Below are positions 10,661 to 24,100 of a DNA stretch of 64,000 bases, piece after piece (within the stretch, counting starts at the first letter, position 1; every line of letters begins with the position of its first letter). Where the stretch lies: the NCBI RefSeq assembly GCF_019175385.1, contig NC_083346.1, positions 57,069,821 to 57,133,820 of the forward strand. Direction: 5' to 3'. The DNA comes from Lycium barbarum (lineage: Eukaryota; Streptophyta; Magnoliopsida; Solanales; Solanaceae). A program made the position numbers and the translations under genes. A model generated the notes under the pieces. The model was not told the DNA's origin, did no database searches, and worked only from the letters and a program-made list of their open reading frames with translations.

Positions 10661-13600
10661 GTGTTGAGGTGAAAAATCTGAGTCAATCCGATGATTTGAG
10701 ACGACTATATTTGTTAGTAACCTAGTGATAGCCAGAATCGTGATTTACGAGTAAGTTGATTGACAGTGAGTGAATATAAATAATATGCGTATGTATATAG
10801 ATATTGGAATTCTAGACCGAGTGTGCAGGCACAACTTATGAGACAAGCCCTATTATTTATATCCTTTAATGGTAAGTGATCTTGTGTTGTTCAGTTACAT
10901 ATTATGTGTATTCCGATATATGTCCTATTGAGACATCAGACGTGTTTTCTGGGCTATGTGCAGGTTTGGGATTGTTATGCTTACAAGAGAAACTCTGCCG
11001 AAATTTTCCTAGAATCTAAAGGAGATAAGATATAAGCTTGTGACATGTTCTAACGAGAAGAGATGTTGTGCAACAAGGTAATGGCAGGACGAGATTAAGT
11101 TAGGAGTATCATTAACAACTACACGAGATGAGTTAAATACTATTGAATTGATAGTAACAGTAGTTATAAGAGCGACATTGATACGGTAAAGAGAAATGTT
11201 TGGTAGTACTAAAACATGACATGGAAGAGAAAGGGTAACCCCAATAGAGTGTGACACTGAAGTATTGGTTGGATGGATAAGTACAGGTAAAATATGATAA
11301 GTTTACTAGCAAATAAAGTAACAATACCCGGAGACAGAGGTATGAATACGAAGGGTTATAATGAATGAGAATACGTTGGTAAAACAATTTATATGGTAAG
11401 CGTAATAGAACTGATTAGAAAGAGTAACAGGTTGAGTATGCTTACTTCGCAAGATTTATTCTATCTTACGAGCAGGCTTGCGAACGAGGTAAAGAAGTGG
11501 CACTCTATAGCGTTGATTATGATCAAGGTATAATGAGAGCATAACAAGAATTGTAATACAAAGTATAGCGAGGAAACGACTAAGGATGTGATATGTTCTA
11601 TATGAATAAAGAGTGAATGCAAGAGTGAAACCAGCAAGCGAGCCATGGGCCAGTAGATGAGAAAGCTTAAAAGACCTTGTTAGGGGAAAGTCCAGCATAG
11701 GGATTCCTCAATGACAGAAATGATAGCCACCTAAAAGGGGGAAGTCAACTTGAAAAAGAATTAGAGAAAAGTGATATGGCAAAGTAGCAGTAGTTTGTGA
11801 TTGGTATAATCAAGAGTATGAGTGATATCTTTAGCTGGATGTAAAAGACCAAGACTACAGAAAGATGAATAACGAAATAGGACGATTATTAGGAAGAGGA
11901 TCAACACAATAAAGGTGAGAGGGGATGATCAGAATGAACGAAATAAGTTTTGGTAGCAAAGAATGGATTGTACAAAGGTAGTATATTCTAAAGGACAAAG
12001 CGGTACTAAGTTGAGAATATGGTCCCTCGTGCGAAGAATAAAGGGATTGATTATAAAGTGGAAGGAAATAAGATAAATTGAGGAGGAAGGAATGTAAAGG
12101 AATAAGAATGAGAATAGAGAGAAAAGGAAATATACGAAGTACGCGCACTTAAGAGGTAGTCGTGTTACGATTAAAGAAAAATACATCTGCTATGAATATC
12201 CTATACCAAGTTAGAACGAGTAAAGTATATGAAGTGATGAGCTGAAAAGAAAAAGATGATCATGAGTTATGAGTTTAGCGTACGACGATAAAGTGATAGA
12301 GTAAAGCTATCATCGACGATAAATATAGTACGATTACGATTGGTTTTGAAATCAATGTTGAGTGCAACACAAGAGTAGTAGAGTATGAGGCATGAGGGGT
12401 ATTAGTGGCGCATAAGACTTAGGCCCTGGAAAACAAAGATGACGTTACAAGCGAACTTTGAGCGCGGAAGAAGAGGGCAAGTGACATTATACGGATGGTA
12501 TGGATAACTAGACCTACCACTATTGTGAGCATCCCTATGGGACAAAAGTTGTTAATTGGAGCGGATTTAGACATTGACTCATAACTACTAGATGAGCTAA
12601 GTAAAGATACATCCTTGTTCGGATTGCTATATCAGTTGTATTATTTGGTTACAAGACTGCAAGGTGAGTATGTTAAGACTTCACACATGAATTATTGTAG
12701 CTATAGATTATGGGAAACGGTATGAATAAGATATAGTATAGTGAGGGGTATATGAATTCAAGATTTGAAGGTGAGGCAACGAATTTGAGAATGGTGCAAG
12801 TAAAACCCTTAAAAGAGGGGAAGCGAGTAAAGGGAATTCAAGTGTAGAGATTTGGAACAATGGATCCTAAGATGTGACAGATATAGACTCTAAAATAAAA
12901 AGTGAGAGTTATGCAGAAATGAGTCTAATGACTAGTAAATAAACGAACACGAATTGAGCAAGCACTTGAGACTGTACGGGAAACCATTCGCGAAGACCTT
13001 GACCGCGTGACATTGAGAGCAAATAAATCAAGGGGTATTGTAAGGATGGCGATGTTATACCCGAATAAGAGGCAAAGGCACTAAAGGTAAAGTCGTAAGT
13101 AGTGATATTGCGATTTATAAGCGACGGTTAAGAAAGGGACCTAATGTTTTCTATAGTATAACCTAAGATATGATGATCAAGGGAAAATTAAAGGAAGGAA
13201 GAGAGAATGACGATATAATTTACTACAGATAGACAAAAGAGTTTAGGTATATGTAATCACCGAACCTAGCCATGGTCGGGCACGCGAAACACCGAACCTT
13301 CGTGGTCGGTCATGCTATGTAAATGATATGTATATGAATATGACTATAGACACGATATGTAAGTGAGTACGATTATGAATACGGATACGAATATGAATAC
13401 ATGTATATGTGTAGATGTGTATGTACTCGAATCATGCAAGAACGGTTATGTAACTTGCAGATATTTATGCGTCGCCAATGAAACCAAGTGGGTACTTAAA
13501 AGAGGAGTAAGAGGTAAAACAAGGATAATGTAGTCATGATACTCCGGGTTAGTTGAAGGAAATCATATGGTAAATTGAGTTGAAATGTTGAGTTGGGACT

Positions 13601-13717
13601 ATCGTTAGGGGAAAATAGGACAACTACTTGGAATATGACATAAGTACATGCTATACACTTCCTATGGTAGCCCCGGGGTGTGACAACTTACGAATGCAAT
13701 AAGATAACTGAACGAAG
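10661..13717. other. Gypsy-1 internal filler of about 3 kb without pol
   Basis: I recognise no reverse transcriptase, RNase H or integrase core. The plus strand is rich in A and G. Minus-strand open frames here look like compositional shadows. Near the 3' end is LTR-like text (a CACCGAACC...GGTCGG motif repeated twice at 13260-13310, and GGGGTGTGACA ending near 13685), so part of the filler may be a degraded LTR insertion. Confidence 0.6.
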
Positions 13718-14109
13718 GGGGAGCTTAGTCCCCGATACATTAGGCCTTATGAGATTGTGTGCATAATAGGCAAGGTGGCTTATGAATTAGATCTACCTCC
13801 TGATTTGGAGTCAGTTCACCCAGTTTTCCATGTCTCGATGCTTCGCAAATATGTTGGAAATCCTACTAGGATCATGCCAGTAAATAATGTTCAAGTGACA
13901 GAAAGGTTAATTTATGAAGAGGTACCCATTGCCATCTTAGACAGGCAAGTACGAAGACTTCGAAATAAGGAAGTAGCTTCAGCAAGGTCTTGTGGCGAAA
14001 CAACAACCGAGAAAAAATGATTTGGGAAGCGGAAGAGAAAATGAAATCCACATATCCGCACTTATTCCAACCCCCAAGAGAGATTCAAGATGAAACGCCA
14101 ACAATATAA
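13718..14109 (+). pseudogene. Gypsy-1 integrase C-terminal tail
   Basis: The reading starts GELSPRYIRPYEI and runs through KVAYELDLPPDLESVHPVFH and VSMLRKYVG, the conserved C-terminal part of chromovirus-type Gypsy integrases. A single frameshift near 13985 moves the end into another frame, which continues with MIWEAEEKMKSTYPHLF and stops near 14109. The catalytic core is missing. Confidence 0.85.
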
Positions 14110-14276
14110 GGTATGTATGCTTACTTTTCATGCTTTTGGTCGTGTGTGGCCAATTTATAGTTTCATTGTGTTGTGGCCCTGTGAGGCAATGTTATTATGG
14201 GTTGTTGTGACAGGATGGTAGTGACACATTACAGGGGAACCACTGGCGAAATATTCATAGAATTCCCGGATAGTTT

Positions 14277-14312
14277 AACATTCGAGGACGAATGTTCCCA
14301 AGGGGGGAAAAA
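14277..14312 (+). promoter_or_regulatory. Hairpin plus polypurine tract of Gypsy-1
   Basis: AACATTCGAGGACGAATGTT (14277-14296) forms a perfect 8-bp stem with a 4-nt loop. It is followed by the purine-rich tract AAGGGGGGAAAAA, which abuts the right LTR at 14313. The polypurine tract primes plus-strand DNA synthesis. The hairpin is identical in Gypsy-2. Confidence 0.85.
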
Positions 14313-14704
14313 TGTTACACCTCGGAAAAAATTTTCGTTCATGCACAGTGAATAGACTAACAAAGGGTACGACTTATGCGATGTTTTGATAAGTAAGAAA
14401 TAGCGTTTGACGATCCTAATCGAAATTTTAAAGACATTGGAGGTGAGGGAAGAAAGTTGTCAAGGAAGGCAAGGCATACGTTGTGTATCGGAAAGAATTA
14501 TGAGTAACGAGTCAATGATAACTAAATAGTGCTTTAGAGAAGAGTTAATGAGGTGATAAAAAAATGCTAAGAAGGTTCCCTAAGGATTGGAGATCAAACG
14601 AAGTGACAAGAAAAAGATTAGTGAAAGGATAAGTTATACGGTCTGTACAACGTTATACGGTCCGTATAATGGACCGTAGGATCGTCACAGAATGAAGTTG
14701 TGGA

Positions 14705-14719
14705 GGGGGGGGGGGGGGG
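14705..14719. repeat. Poly-G tract of 15 bases in LTR
   Basis: The homologous position in the left LTR (near 6474) reads GGGGCG, so the tract expanded, and lost its C, after the two LTRs were formed. Confidence 0.85.
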
Positions 14720-15780
14720 TGATTTCACGGTCATTTATACGGACCGTATAAATTTATATGGACCGTATAATGTGCCGTGAAATCGACACAAAATGGGATG
14801 ATCACTGGAGCAATTTTACAGTCACTTATACGGACTGTATAAATTTATACGGACCGTATAAGTGTCTGTATAATGGTGTCGGGACAGATTTTGCATTTAT
14901 AAAATAATATCCCGAGTTCATTTAATTCATTTCATATTCTCTCTCCACGACCCAATAGCTCTCTAGAACCTTCCACACACTCAATATACACGAATTCATG
15001 AGAAATGGATGATCAACTTCATCAAATCAAGAGAAACAAGTGTAAGAAACACATCAAAGTTCATCCAAGTCAAGAATTTCCATGGGAAGTGACACTAGGG
15101 TTTTGCTCAAGTGAAGTATTTCCAACCAAATCTTATTCCTACACCATCTAAGGTAAGTTTTATGGTATTTACATGTTATTGAGGTACTTGAAAGGTTGAA
15201 ACACATGGATTGTAGAAGATATAGGAAATGGGTCATGAATGAGTGAATAGTGTCATTGTTGAGTGGTAGTTTGGGATGAAGTATGAATATTGGTATGTTG
15301 TGATTGTAAATATGTTATGAATAACATTTAGAATATGGAATAAGTATTATATGTGAGAAAATGCAATAATGAACTATGACCATGATTATGGAGAAATTGG
15401 AGTGAAATAGTGAAATGTGGGTAATGTAGACGAATGATGATTGTTGTTCGCGATATTGTGAATGTTGTCATGGATGTTGGGAGTTGATATATGATATGGG
15501 GAAAAGTTGTATAAACAAAGGAAATGCTGCCCAATTTTCTTTAGCTCCAGTAAGTACGTTTAAGTAATCGATTAGCTAATGTTCATGCGACTTCTCTTGA
15601 AGGTAGAAACGTGGGCATTGAAGGAGAACAAGCAAGCGATAGAATAGTTAAACAAAAAAGGTATGTGAGGCTATTCCTTTCTTTCTATGGCATGAATCCG
15701 ATGGCATGATTCTTCTTTCTTCTCCATGAATCTCCTACATTCCGGAAAGCTAATAGTCCATGTTCATGAATAGCTATATG

Positions 15781-18700
15781 TGTTATATCCCGTATTTTTG
15801 AACGTCAGATTATTTGCTGAGGTGGGACCCACACATCGAGATTTTTTTTGGGACATCTAAAAAAATTCATATGAATCACATATGAGAAGTTAAACACGAC
15901 TCAAGAAGGACCCTTGGGCCAAATCAAAGTGGAAGTCCTCCAAACGAATATTTTTAAGAAAACGTTTTCGGGTGATCTGACTTCAAGGGGCAAAAACGGT
16001 ATTATAAGTTTGGAATTTGGAAGAGTACCAAGATATATAAGTTGTAGATAATTGAATTAGCTTTCCAACCATAGGTCGTGGGTCCCCATGTGACGTCGGT
16101 ACAAGGAGATATGGACGTTTTAAGGTCGAAAGGTCAGTGGGCTAGGCCCAACTCGGGACCAACCGGGTTGGCCCAAACAAATCAAAAAAATAATAATAAG
16201 GCCCAAATTTGTGAGGGATGGCCGGCCAACATGGCCCAAGCCCATGATTTTATTAATTATCCATGTGATAATTAATATAAAGGATCAATTAATGAGTCAT
16301 ATGTCATTAGAAACTTCAAGAACACTTGAGAAAAAGGAAAGAAGGAGAAATCTCCAAGGCCATTTCGGCCAAGTGCAAAAATTGACAAGAAAATTGACAA
16401 AAATTTCTTCAAAAATTATTTTCTACCAATTAAAGGATTCCTAGCAAGGTGGAGTGGTCTTTGGAGCAAGAAAAATTCATATTCTAGCAAGTTGCAAGAC
16501 TTAGCTAAGTGAAAGATCAAGGAAGAAGGTAAGAACTTATTCTTTACATGTTATGGATATTTTTGCATGTTGTAGTGTGCAAAAGTGAGTGAAATTCATG
16601 AATAGCAAGAATATAGTTGTGTGGCGGTGAGTTGTATATCACATGTATAGCCGTGTATATTTGGTGAATCATGAATGCATGGTGAGCAAGTTTTATTTAG
16701 TATGTTGGTTGTTGTGTTGTGGATTTTATATTGCAAACAAAAGCCTAATGAGCTTAGTGAAGTATTAGTAGTTGGAGGCTTGTCTTGGAAGATTATGTAA
16801 ATTGAATATTATGTTCTTACATGTATGGAAGATAATGATATTAGTATGGTGTTGTTGGAATATATATTATAAGGTTGTTATTGTTTTCATTGGAGTTGGA
16901 AGGTTTTGAAAGAAGTAGTAAGTTGATTAAGTTGTTATAATGTATCTTGGATTGAATATGGAAATTGTTAGTGTGGTTGAGTTATGTTAATAGTTTGGCC
17001 GGGTTTGAATTCCCGGGTTGTTGTTGATTGAAAACTTGCTAGGTAAATGTTGAGGATGGTGTATTTACAGAGGAAATGCTGCCGAAATTTCGGTAGCCAA
17101 GTGTTTCCTTAAGATTCTAACTCTAAGTACCCTAATGAAAGTTTGGGTAAATGTGACCAAATCGCAGATTTTGGCGGATTTGCAGCTTGAATTCGGAATA
17201 GCAAAAGAAGCGGAAAGAGGTATGTAAGGCTTCACCCTTCTTTCTATGGCATGTCTTAGTTGAAATAAGTTGGGTACGAGCCTCGGGGACAACTCGGTTC
17301 CCCGGAATCCGCACCTAAAGTTTTCCACTTTTTGTTCAATAGAATTGAACTAGAAAGTGTGCCAATTGTTGGAAAACCTCCTACACCCTTAGAACTTGTA
17401 TAAATGGGACCCGATTACCCTAAGACCCTCACAAGTAACGCTATGACACGTAACATACGTAAATCGTATACACTACCTCATCCGGCCCGAGGTGGGCCCG
17501 CTACTCTCGGATTTTTCCTTACAGTCTTGCTTGACTTACTTGAAGTGAATCCAAAGGGAACCTTTGATCCCGATTTCGTTACCAAATGATAAATACTATG
17601 ACTCCTCTAACGAGGGCACTTCCATGACGATAATGATAACAATGATGTTAGATAAGAGAATATGCCTATGATACGTACTACCGGAACGACTCTATGACTA
17701 AGATGACTAAGCTAAGTATCTTATGTAGACATGAAAATGATAAACTAATTTTTGAATATTATTTATATTTCCTAGCTATGACTTTATTTTCTAAAAGATT
17801 TCAAAGTCTATGAACTGTCATCTATGATGCCCCGATTTCATTCTACGTTTACTTTAATATTATTCCCCATTGATAGTCTCACCTTAAAATACTCGTTCCT
17901 TCAAGGTGAGACAAAGCGATCACGAGTGTTCTATAATATAATTGGAGGTCACCGACCTTACGTCACTCCGATGACTACATGATTCTTCTTTGGGCTTTCC
18001 TGCGTGCCTATGAGACATATGTATATAGGATACGTAAATGCATATAAGACATGTAAATGTATGTAAGATATGTGTATATATTTTTAAAATATGCACATGA
18101 CGAAAGAGCTAGAGCGCTATAGACGCTGATACATGCACATGACATACGTATATGTATATGATAAAAGAGCTAGAGCGCTATAGACGTTGATATATGTACA
18201 TGATATATGCATATGTATACGGGGGAAATTGAGGTAAGGGCAGAGCGTTATGAACGCATATCCACCTGATCAGTTGGCATTACATGATATGATATCGTCC
18301 CGGACGCGGGATGCCGGGACGCGGGATGTGTATATTTATGGTTAAATGGATCGGCTGCCGACGCCTCGGCAATATGAGATTTCCTATTTTATATGTATAT
18401 GTATATGAACAAGGAAAGATTCTTAAAGGAAAGCTAAGTACGCATAGCACCTGCCAAGGGTATATATATATATACAGGTTATGTTTCTACCTCAGGACAT
18501 GTGCTATTATCCTCTTATGTCGTTATTTCCGTTTTATACTTTCCGTATGCTACTATTCATGCCTTACATACTCGGTACACTATTCGTACTGACGTCCCTT
18601 CTTGTGGACGCTGCGTTTCATGCCGCGCAGGTCAGCAGACAGACGGATTTGATCCTTAGAAGCCTTACCAGCAGTGTTGACCGCGCTCCAGTTGTTCCGG

Positions 18701-19037
18701 AGCCCCACTTTCGTGGTACTATTTTGTGTATGTATTTTCGGGCACGACAGTACTCGACCCTTTCTATGTATAAGTGTACAATGTCTAGAGGCTCGTAGAC
18801 AGATATGTACAATCAGTCAGGTACAGTTAGATATATGGTGTTCTAACATGTTAATGTTGTTGTAGAAAGTGATAATGAAGTTGACTAGTCTATGCTCATA
18901 ATGATGCTGCTAATGTTCAAAAACAAAAATATGGCACAGTTCATACAGCATGCTAAGAGGAAAAAGTAAAAGGATAAGCAAGGGGTGCTCGGTACAAGTA
19001 TCGAGTACTCGTCACGGCCCCTAGTCGGGTCGTGACA
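15781..19037 (+). mobile_element. Solo LTR (same family as Gypsy-2) nested in the Gypsy-1 right LTR
   Basis: It begins TGTTATATCCCG and ends GGGTCGTGACA. The 5-bp duplication ATATG occurs at 15776-15780 and 19038-19042; the left LTR of Gypsy-1 shows the empty site near 7538. No internal region is present, so it arose by recombination between the LTRs of a full element. The core motif GCTGCCGAAATTTCGGTAGC is near 17079 and the hairpin at 17878-17910. Confidence 0.92.
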
Positions 19038-20200
19038 ATATGAGATAAGAGATATGTTGCGAGCCCAATAATGATGATGATAAGCTTGAGTCTAAAGATT
19101 CTAGAGTTCATGATATGATGTTCTTATAAAGTTAATGATATTTTTTGTTGTACACACTCACCTTATATACTATTTCCTTCAAGGTGAGGCAGAATATCAT
19201 TGAGCTAATAATCTCATTATTGTATACACTCACCTTATACATATGTTCCCTTCAAGGTGAGGCAGAATACTATTAAGTTAATGATGTTAGTTATTGTATA
19301 CACTCACCTTATATACTATTTCCTTCAAGGTGAGGCAGGATACTTATAGATGTCCATAATGGAATCGGGGGTTCACGACCTTATGTCACCTCGATAAAGT
19401 ATAGCTATATTGGAGTTATTATACATGCATTATGATAAGTATGTGTTGACGATATTACACGGTACCTATATGGATGGGCAGACATACACACCACTATAGT
19501 GGGCAGCTTATACCTCGGACGTAGGAGGCCTGGACGCAGGTTAATCATTATCACACCGTACCTATATGGACGGGCAGCTTATACATTTATACATTTATGC
19601 ATACATGACATGACGACGATTATGAAGTAAGCCAGCATGCATTATTCCTTCTACAATTGACAGTCAGTTACAGTTGCTCCTTCTTTGATGTTTCCTTTTA
19701 TCTCATTGACGTATTGTTATTATTTATGCCTCTCATACTCAGTACAATGTTCGTACTGACATCCGTATTCTTTGGACGCTATGTTCATGCCCACAGGTAG
19801 ACAGGGAGGTGAGCTTTATCCAGATTCGTAGAAGCTAGTAGTTGACTTGAGAGCACTCCATTGTTCCGGAGGTGCCGTGATTATTCTTTTGTATATTTTT
19901 GGGCACGACGGGGTCCTGTCCCGTCCCTATGTCTAGCACTCTCGTAGAGGCTCGTAGATACGCAGTGTGGGTTATATGGTCTCACGAGGTTGCTATTATG
20001 TATATATATATATATTATTTTGATGGCCGAAAGGTTTATGTATATAAAAGTATTTATGTTTTCAAATGAAAGATGATTTTCTTATGATTTGAATATGAAT
20101 TTGATAAAAGAAGGCTTAATGAGTATGATGAGTAGCAGAACGTGTGATGCTCGGGGGTTAGCCCCGGGTACCCGTCACGGCCCCTAGCCGGGTCGTGACA

Positions 20201-21027
20201 TTCTCCCCATATGGAAAACAAGAAAGGTCTTTTCCTATGAAATTAACAATGGAATTTTAAATATGTCTTCTGTTGTTAACATGAATTAAAGTCTACTTTA
20301 CTTACTTGTCGTCTATGACAATAGTCAGGACATCTTTTGTCTTCGCTACCATGATATTTCATGGATCCAACATTCGCAACAACTGCCAGCAGATCTGCTT
20401 CGGCAACTCATGTGGATTTGAAGTTAAAAATCCAGGTATTTAAATTAGATAAGGAACATGTATGAATCTTTTGATACAATAAGAAGATGAAATAGTAAAG
20501 AGAAGTATTTGCTTACCGAATTCAGCACCTGGTACTTGTTTTTCAATATCAACAAAAGAAACCGTATTTAATTTTGTTGGCAATGGTAACGTTACTTCTT
20601 CTTGACTATTCTCTGTAACTTCCTCGACAATGGTAAATGTATCGATGATCCATTCGTATTTTTTCAACGGTATTTAATATTGTGAAGGTTCTCTTACTTT
20701 TGCTGTTGAGATAAGATATGTGTGAAAAACTTTGAACAGGTTGTCGTAATGTGGGACTTCAGAACCATATATTACCATGGAGATTTGTTCTTCCTGCAGT
20801 TTATTAGTTAATATCAAACATGCGGTATCTATTTAAAAATGAGATAAAGGATTTGTTGTTAAATGAAATCTTGGAAAACGTACATTTTCATCCTGCACAA
20901 TGATCGTCTGAAATCGAACCTGCTGATATTTGCTTATTTTTGGACGGATTTTGTCGACAACCAATCTCTGGTGGCTGGTGTGATTTGGTTGATGGTATAC
21001 CTCGGTTCCATGCCATTAGTAGCAACA
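20201..21027 (-). pseudogene. Helitron RPA-like gene, 5' exons
   Basis: This is the replication-protein-A-like (OB-fold) protein of plant Helitrons, presumed to bind single-stranded DNA during transposition. Exons visible on the minus strand: 20884-21027 (ITPATRDW, then KIRPKISKYQQVRFQTIIVQ, with a frameshift between), 20517-20793 (QISMVIYGSEVPHYDNLFKV, then YEWIIDTFTIVEE), 20306-20396 (LLAVVANVGSMKYHG, then a frameshift and TKDVLTIVIDDK) and 20201-20233 (the last leading into FSIWGE). Most borders show GT/AG signals. An in-frame TAA lies near 20675. The last exon is cut by the Gypsy insertion and resumes at 6046. Confidence 0.8.
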
Positions 21028-21120
21028 ACCTGCACAAATAGAATTGTAAGAACAAGTAAATGAATGAATAGTTATATAAAGAACTATTGAATGTTAGAGA
21101 CAACATGCATACAATAAAAA

Positions 21121-24100
21121 TCAAGAGAATGTTTTTTTTATTATCTCGTCGTAGTTATATAAAGAACTTAAACACGTGTGATTCTTGAAATCTCCAGTAA
21201 CAATTTTAGCACTAATAACATGTGTTATGAAATCACAACAGATCAATCGAGTACTGTTACATAATCCTTCACAAGGATTCAAATTTCGTAATAATATAAT
21301 TGGACAATTTTGTTTCAAAGTCAATTTGTAAGGTGGTAAGCCCGCAGGATTTAATGTATGTAGAAAATCTTCAAATAGACTCTGATCATTAGGCTCAATA
21401 TTTTCATCTATAGCAACAAATGTTTTTATTCTATTTGGAAATATAGCTATGAGCATTTCATTGATTTCATTCACAAAATCATTTTTGGTTGTTAGAATAA
21501 CACGAGAATTTTGATTGCCTGCATCAGTAAACAATGTGTGCATATTTGGATAGGTCACATCAAATAAAGTGTCTAAAGATTCTTTCTCAGTTGTAAAAGG
21601 TGCAATTAATGAATCTGGAATTTCGATTTTGTTGTTAAGATTTACTTTTTCCTTTCCATTTCCAATTCTCATAAGATAATTACAAAAAGCTGGATCTGTT
21701 TTTACCCACATATTTATAGATAACGGCAATTTTTCCAGTTGGCTCCAGATATGGGAGTATAACAAACTTTCATTAATGAAATCTTCTTTTTTCCCGTTTC
21801 GTACTACCGGAAGAGTTTATCTAAAATTGCCTCCAAAAACGACAACCTTTCCTTCGAAAAGTTTATTCGTATCCATTAGATCTTTTAAGAGTAAATCAAA
21901 AGTTTCAATCATTTTCTTTTTGGCCATCGATACTTCATCCCATACGATCAATCTTGCATCTCGGATTAACTGAGCTAATGCACTTTGTTTGCTAATATTG
22001 CAACTGAAATTTTCATCAATATCTATAGGAATTTTAAATCATGAATGTGTTGTTCGCCCACCACTGAGAAGAGATGCTGCAACACCAGATGTTGCTGTTG
22101 CAAGGGCTATATATCTTTTACTACGCACGGTGGCTAACAAAGCACGATATAAAAATGTCTTTCCAGCCCCCCCCCCCCGGGACCATCAACGAAAAAAGCT
22201 CCTGCTTTATTTGAAAATATTCTATGAATAATAGTATCATATGCTTTTCGTTGTTCTCTATTTAATTTTCTATGCAAAAATAAATCCTCTTCTGTAACAT
22301 TAATATTTCTTTCAAAGTGGATTTCTTTCATTCCTCTAGCTTGGGGAGATGCTCTAATTATTTGATCAACAAGTTTATATTCATTAATATCATGTCCCAT
22401 AGAATGCAAGATATCATTTATATGATTCAACGCTCTATACCGAATATCATTTGATCTCAGATTGGGTAAAATTTTATAGTCCTCGCACATTGGCTGTTCA
22501 AATTTTTCCCACAATTCTTTTGGATTCGTAGGCTCACAATACACTAATAGTACAACAAATAAATGTCTCAAACTATACGGCAGTTGATAACTTATAGCTT
22601 CAGACATACAATCAGCAAGACTGCTATCACAACGTAGCAATCCTCGTTTTTCAGCAGATTCTCTAAAAGAGCTACAATCGTTTCCATTGACCTTTAGAAG
22701 ATCCTCATAAGATTTTGGACATCTTACATTCATTAGTAATAATCTTAGATAATATCGTTCTCCTTCTGTTGGATGACATGTCACAACGCGTCCAATTGCA
22801 AGATGTTGTTTGCGACGTGTCCACGTTTTATAACTGCTAGACCATACAAAATGTTCGGGAAATTCTCTATATAATAGATTCAGTCGTATAGCATCATCAT
22901 TCGATGTATTCATATAAAAAAACTCAGTTAACATTGTCATCTTAATCATGGGATTATTAAGGATAGTATTTATATCAACATTACTTTTGGAGGACACAAA
23001 TTGTTGTCCTTTCAGATGTAGCTGAAGCTGATAAACACTTGGGTTCATTTCGCTAATAGGAAATCCAAACAAACGCCATGTAGCTTCCGGCGGTGATACC
23101 CATCTTGCAGATTGATATTCTTTTATTTCATCTATTTCTACGTTCACATCATTATTATTTACGGCAAAAGCTATTTTGTCATGTCCTTTACAAATGTATT
23201 TGTACAGATATTTAACAATTTTAATATCTGAGCAAACTTCAACATTCATATGACAATTAAATTTGCCAAGCAAGAATGGATTGTATGGAACAACCCAAGA
23301 ATTGTCTAATGGTTTTTCTCTTATCTTTACCATCTTTCCAGTATTTCTCCTTTTGTAGATTGGGTATGCATCTTTTCCTTTTAATGCCTGATCAGCAAAT
23401 TGCTTTGGATAGCTAAATTTACAATAACCCCTTTTTTTTTCATGCATGAGTTCGTTGGATTTAGATCACCACAAGGTCCATGCATCATATGTTTAAGAAC
23501 ACGCCGGTATAAATCCGGTTCTTTAACTTCGCCAGGTAATTCAGCACTAATTATACTGTCATACGCCTCAGGAGTTATCAACTTGTATTCATTAGCTAAT
23601 ATAATAAAAAAAATGTGCACGCGGTAATCCCCGTTTTTGAAATTCTATTGTGTACATATAAGCAGCAACTTTTCCGAAGATATTTCGCTTGCTTATATCT
23701 ATTTTGAGTTCTTCAATTTTAGCTCGGAATACGCGACTAATTAAATCAGGTCTATTTTGTGCTTCGTCAGTTGACAAGAGATGTTCTTTTATTTCGGGCC
23801 AAGCCGGATTACAAGTCATAGTAAAAAATAAATCTGGTTTACCAAAATGTTGTACTAATGCAATAGCATCCATATATTGTTGTCGCATATCACACGCCCC
23901 CCTATAAAAGAAGCAGGAAGGAATCTTTGTTTTCCAACATTAGAAGCATTTCGTTCCCCAAGCCTTAAAATGTCACGCAACCCTTGCAATACATCCGTTC
24001 TGAATAAATCTTGGTTGAAGGAAATGAAATCTAACCTTTGGGTCTCAAGTTTTATGTATCCATCTACTGAATACTGCTGAAATACTCTACCAGTGTGTAA

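Larger units (their letters stand above)
6052..20200 (+). mobile_element. Gypsy-1: non-autonomous chromovirus-like LTR retrotransposon with large LTRs
   Basis: The LTRs begin TGTTACACCTCGG and end GGGTCGTGACA. A primer-binding site follows the left LTR, and a polypurine tract precedes the right LTR. The internal region (about 4.8 kb) keeps a shortened gag, a scrap of protease start, about 3 kb without coding sequence, and the integrase C-terminal tail. No reverse transcriptase or RNase H is visible. Target duplication is TTCTT (6047-6051) and TTCTC (20201-20205). Orientation is plus, inside the minus-strand Helitron RPA-like gene. Confidence 0.92.
14313..20200 (+). repeat. Gypsy-1 right (3') LTR, interrupted by a solo LTR
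   Basis: It runs from TGTTACACCTCGG to GGGTCGTGACA. Removing the 3257-bp solo LTR and its 5-bp duplication leaves about 2.6 kb colinear with the left LTR. Relative to the left copy it lacks the hAT MITE, has a short deletion near 14543, and carries a 15-G tract at 14705-14719 where the left LTR has GGGGCG. Confidence 0.92.

Noticed and set aside
11009..12186. Several minus-strand open frames of 80-97 codons in the Gypsy-1 filler
   Set aside because: They overlap each other in different frames, are Leu/Ser/Tyr-rich and reflect purine-rich plus-strand composition. No domain is seen.
18311..18865. Overlapping plus and minus frames near the end of the solo LTR
   Set aside because: They lie in the conserved noncoding 3' part of the LTR; the same positions in Gypsy-2 give different frames.
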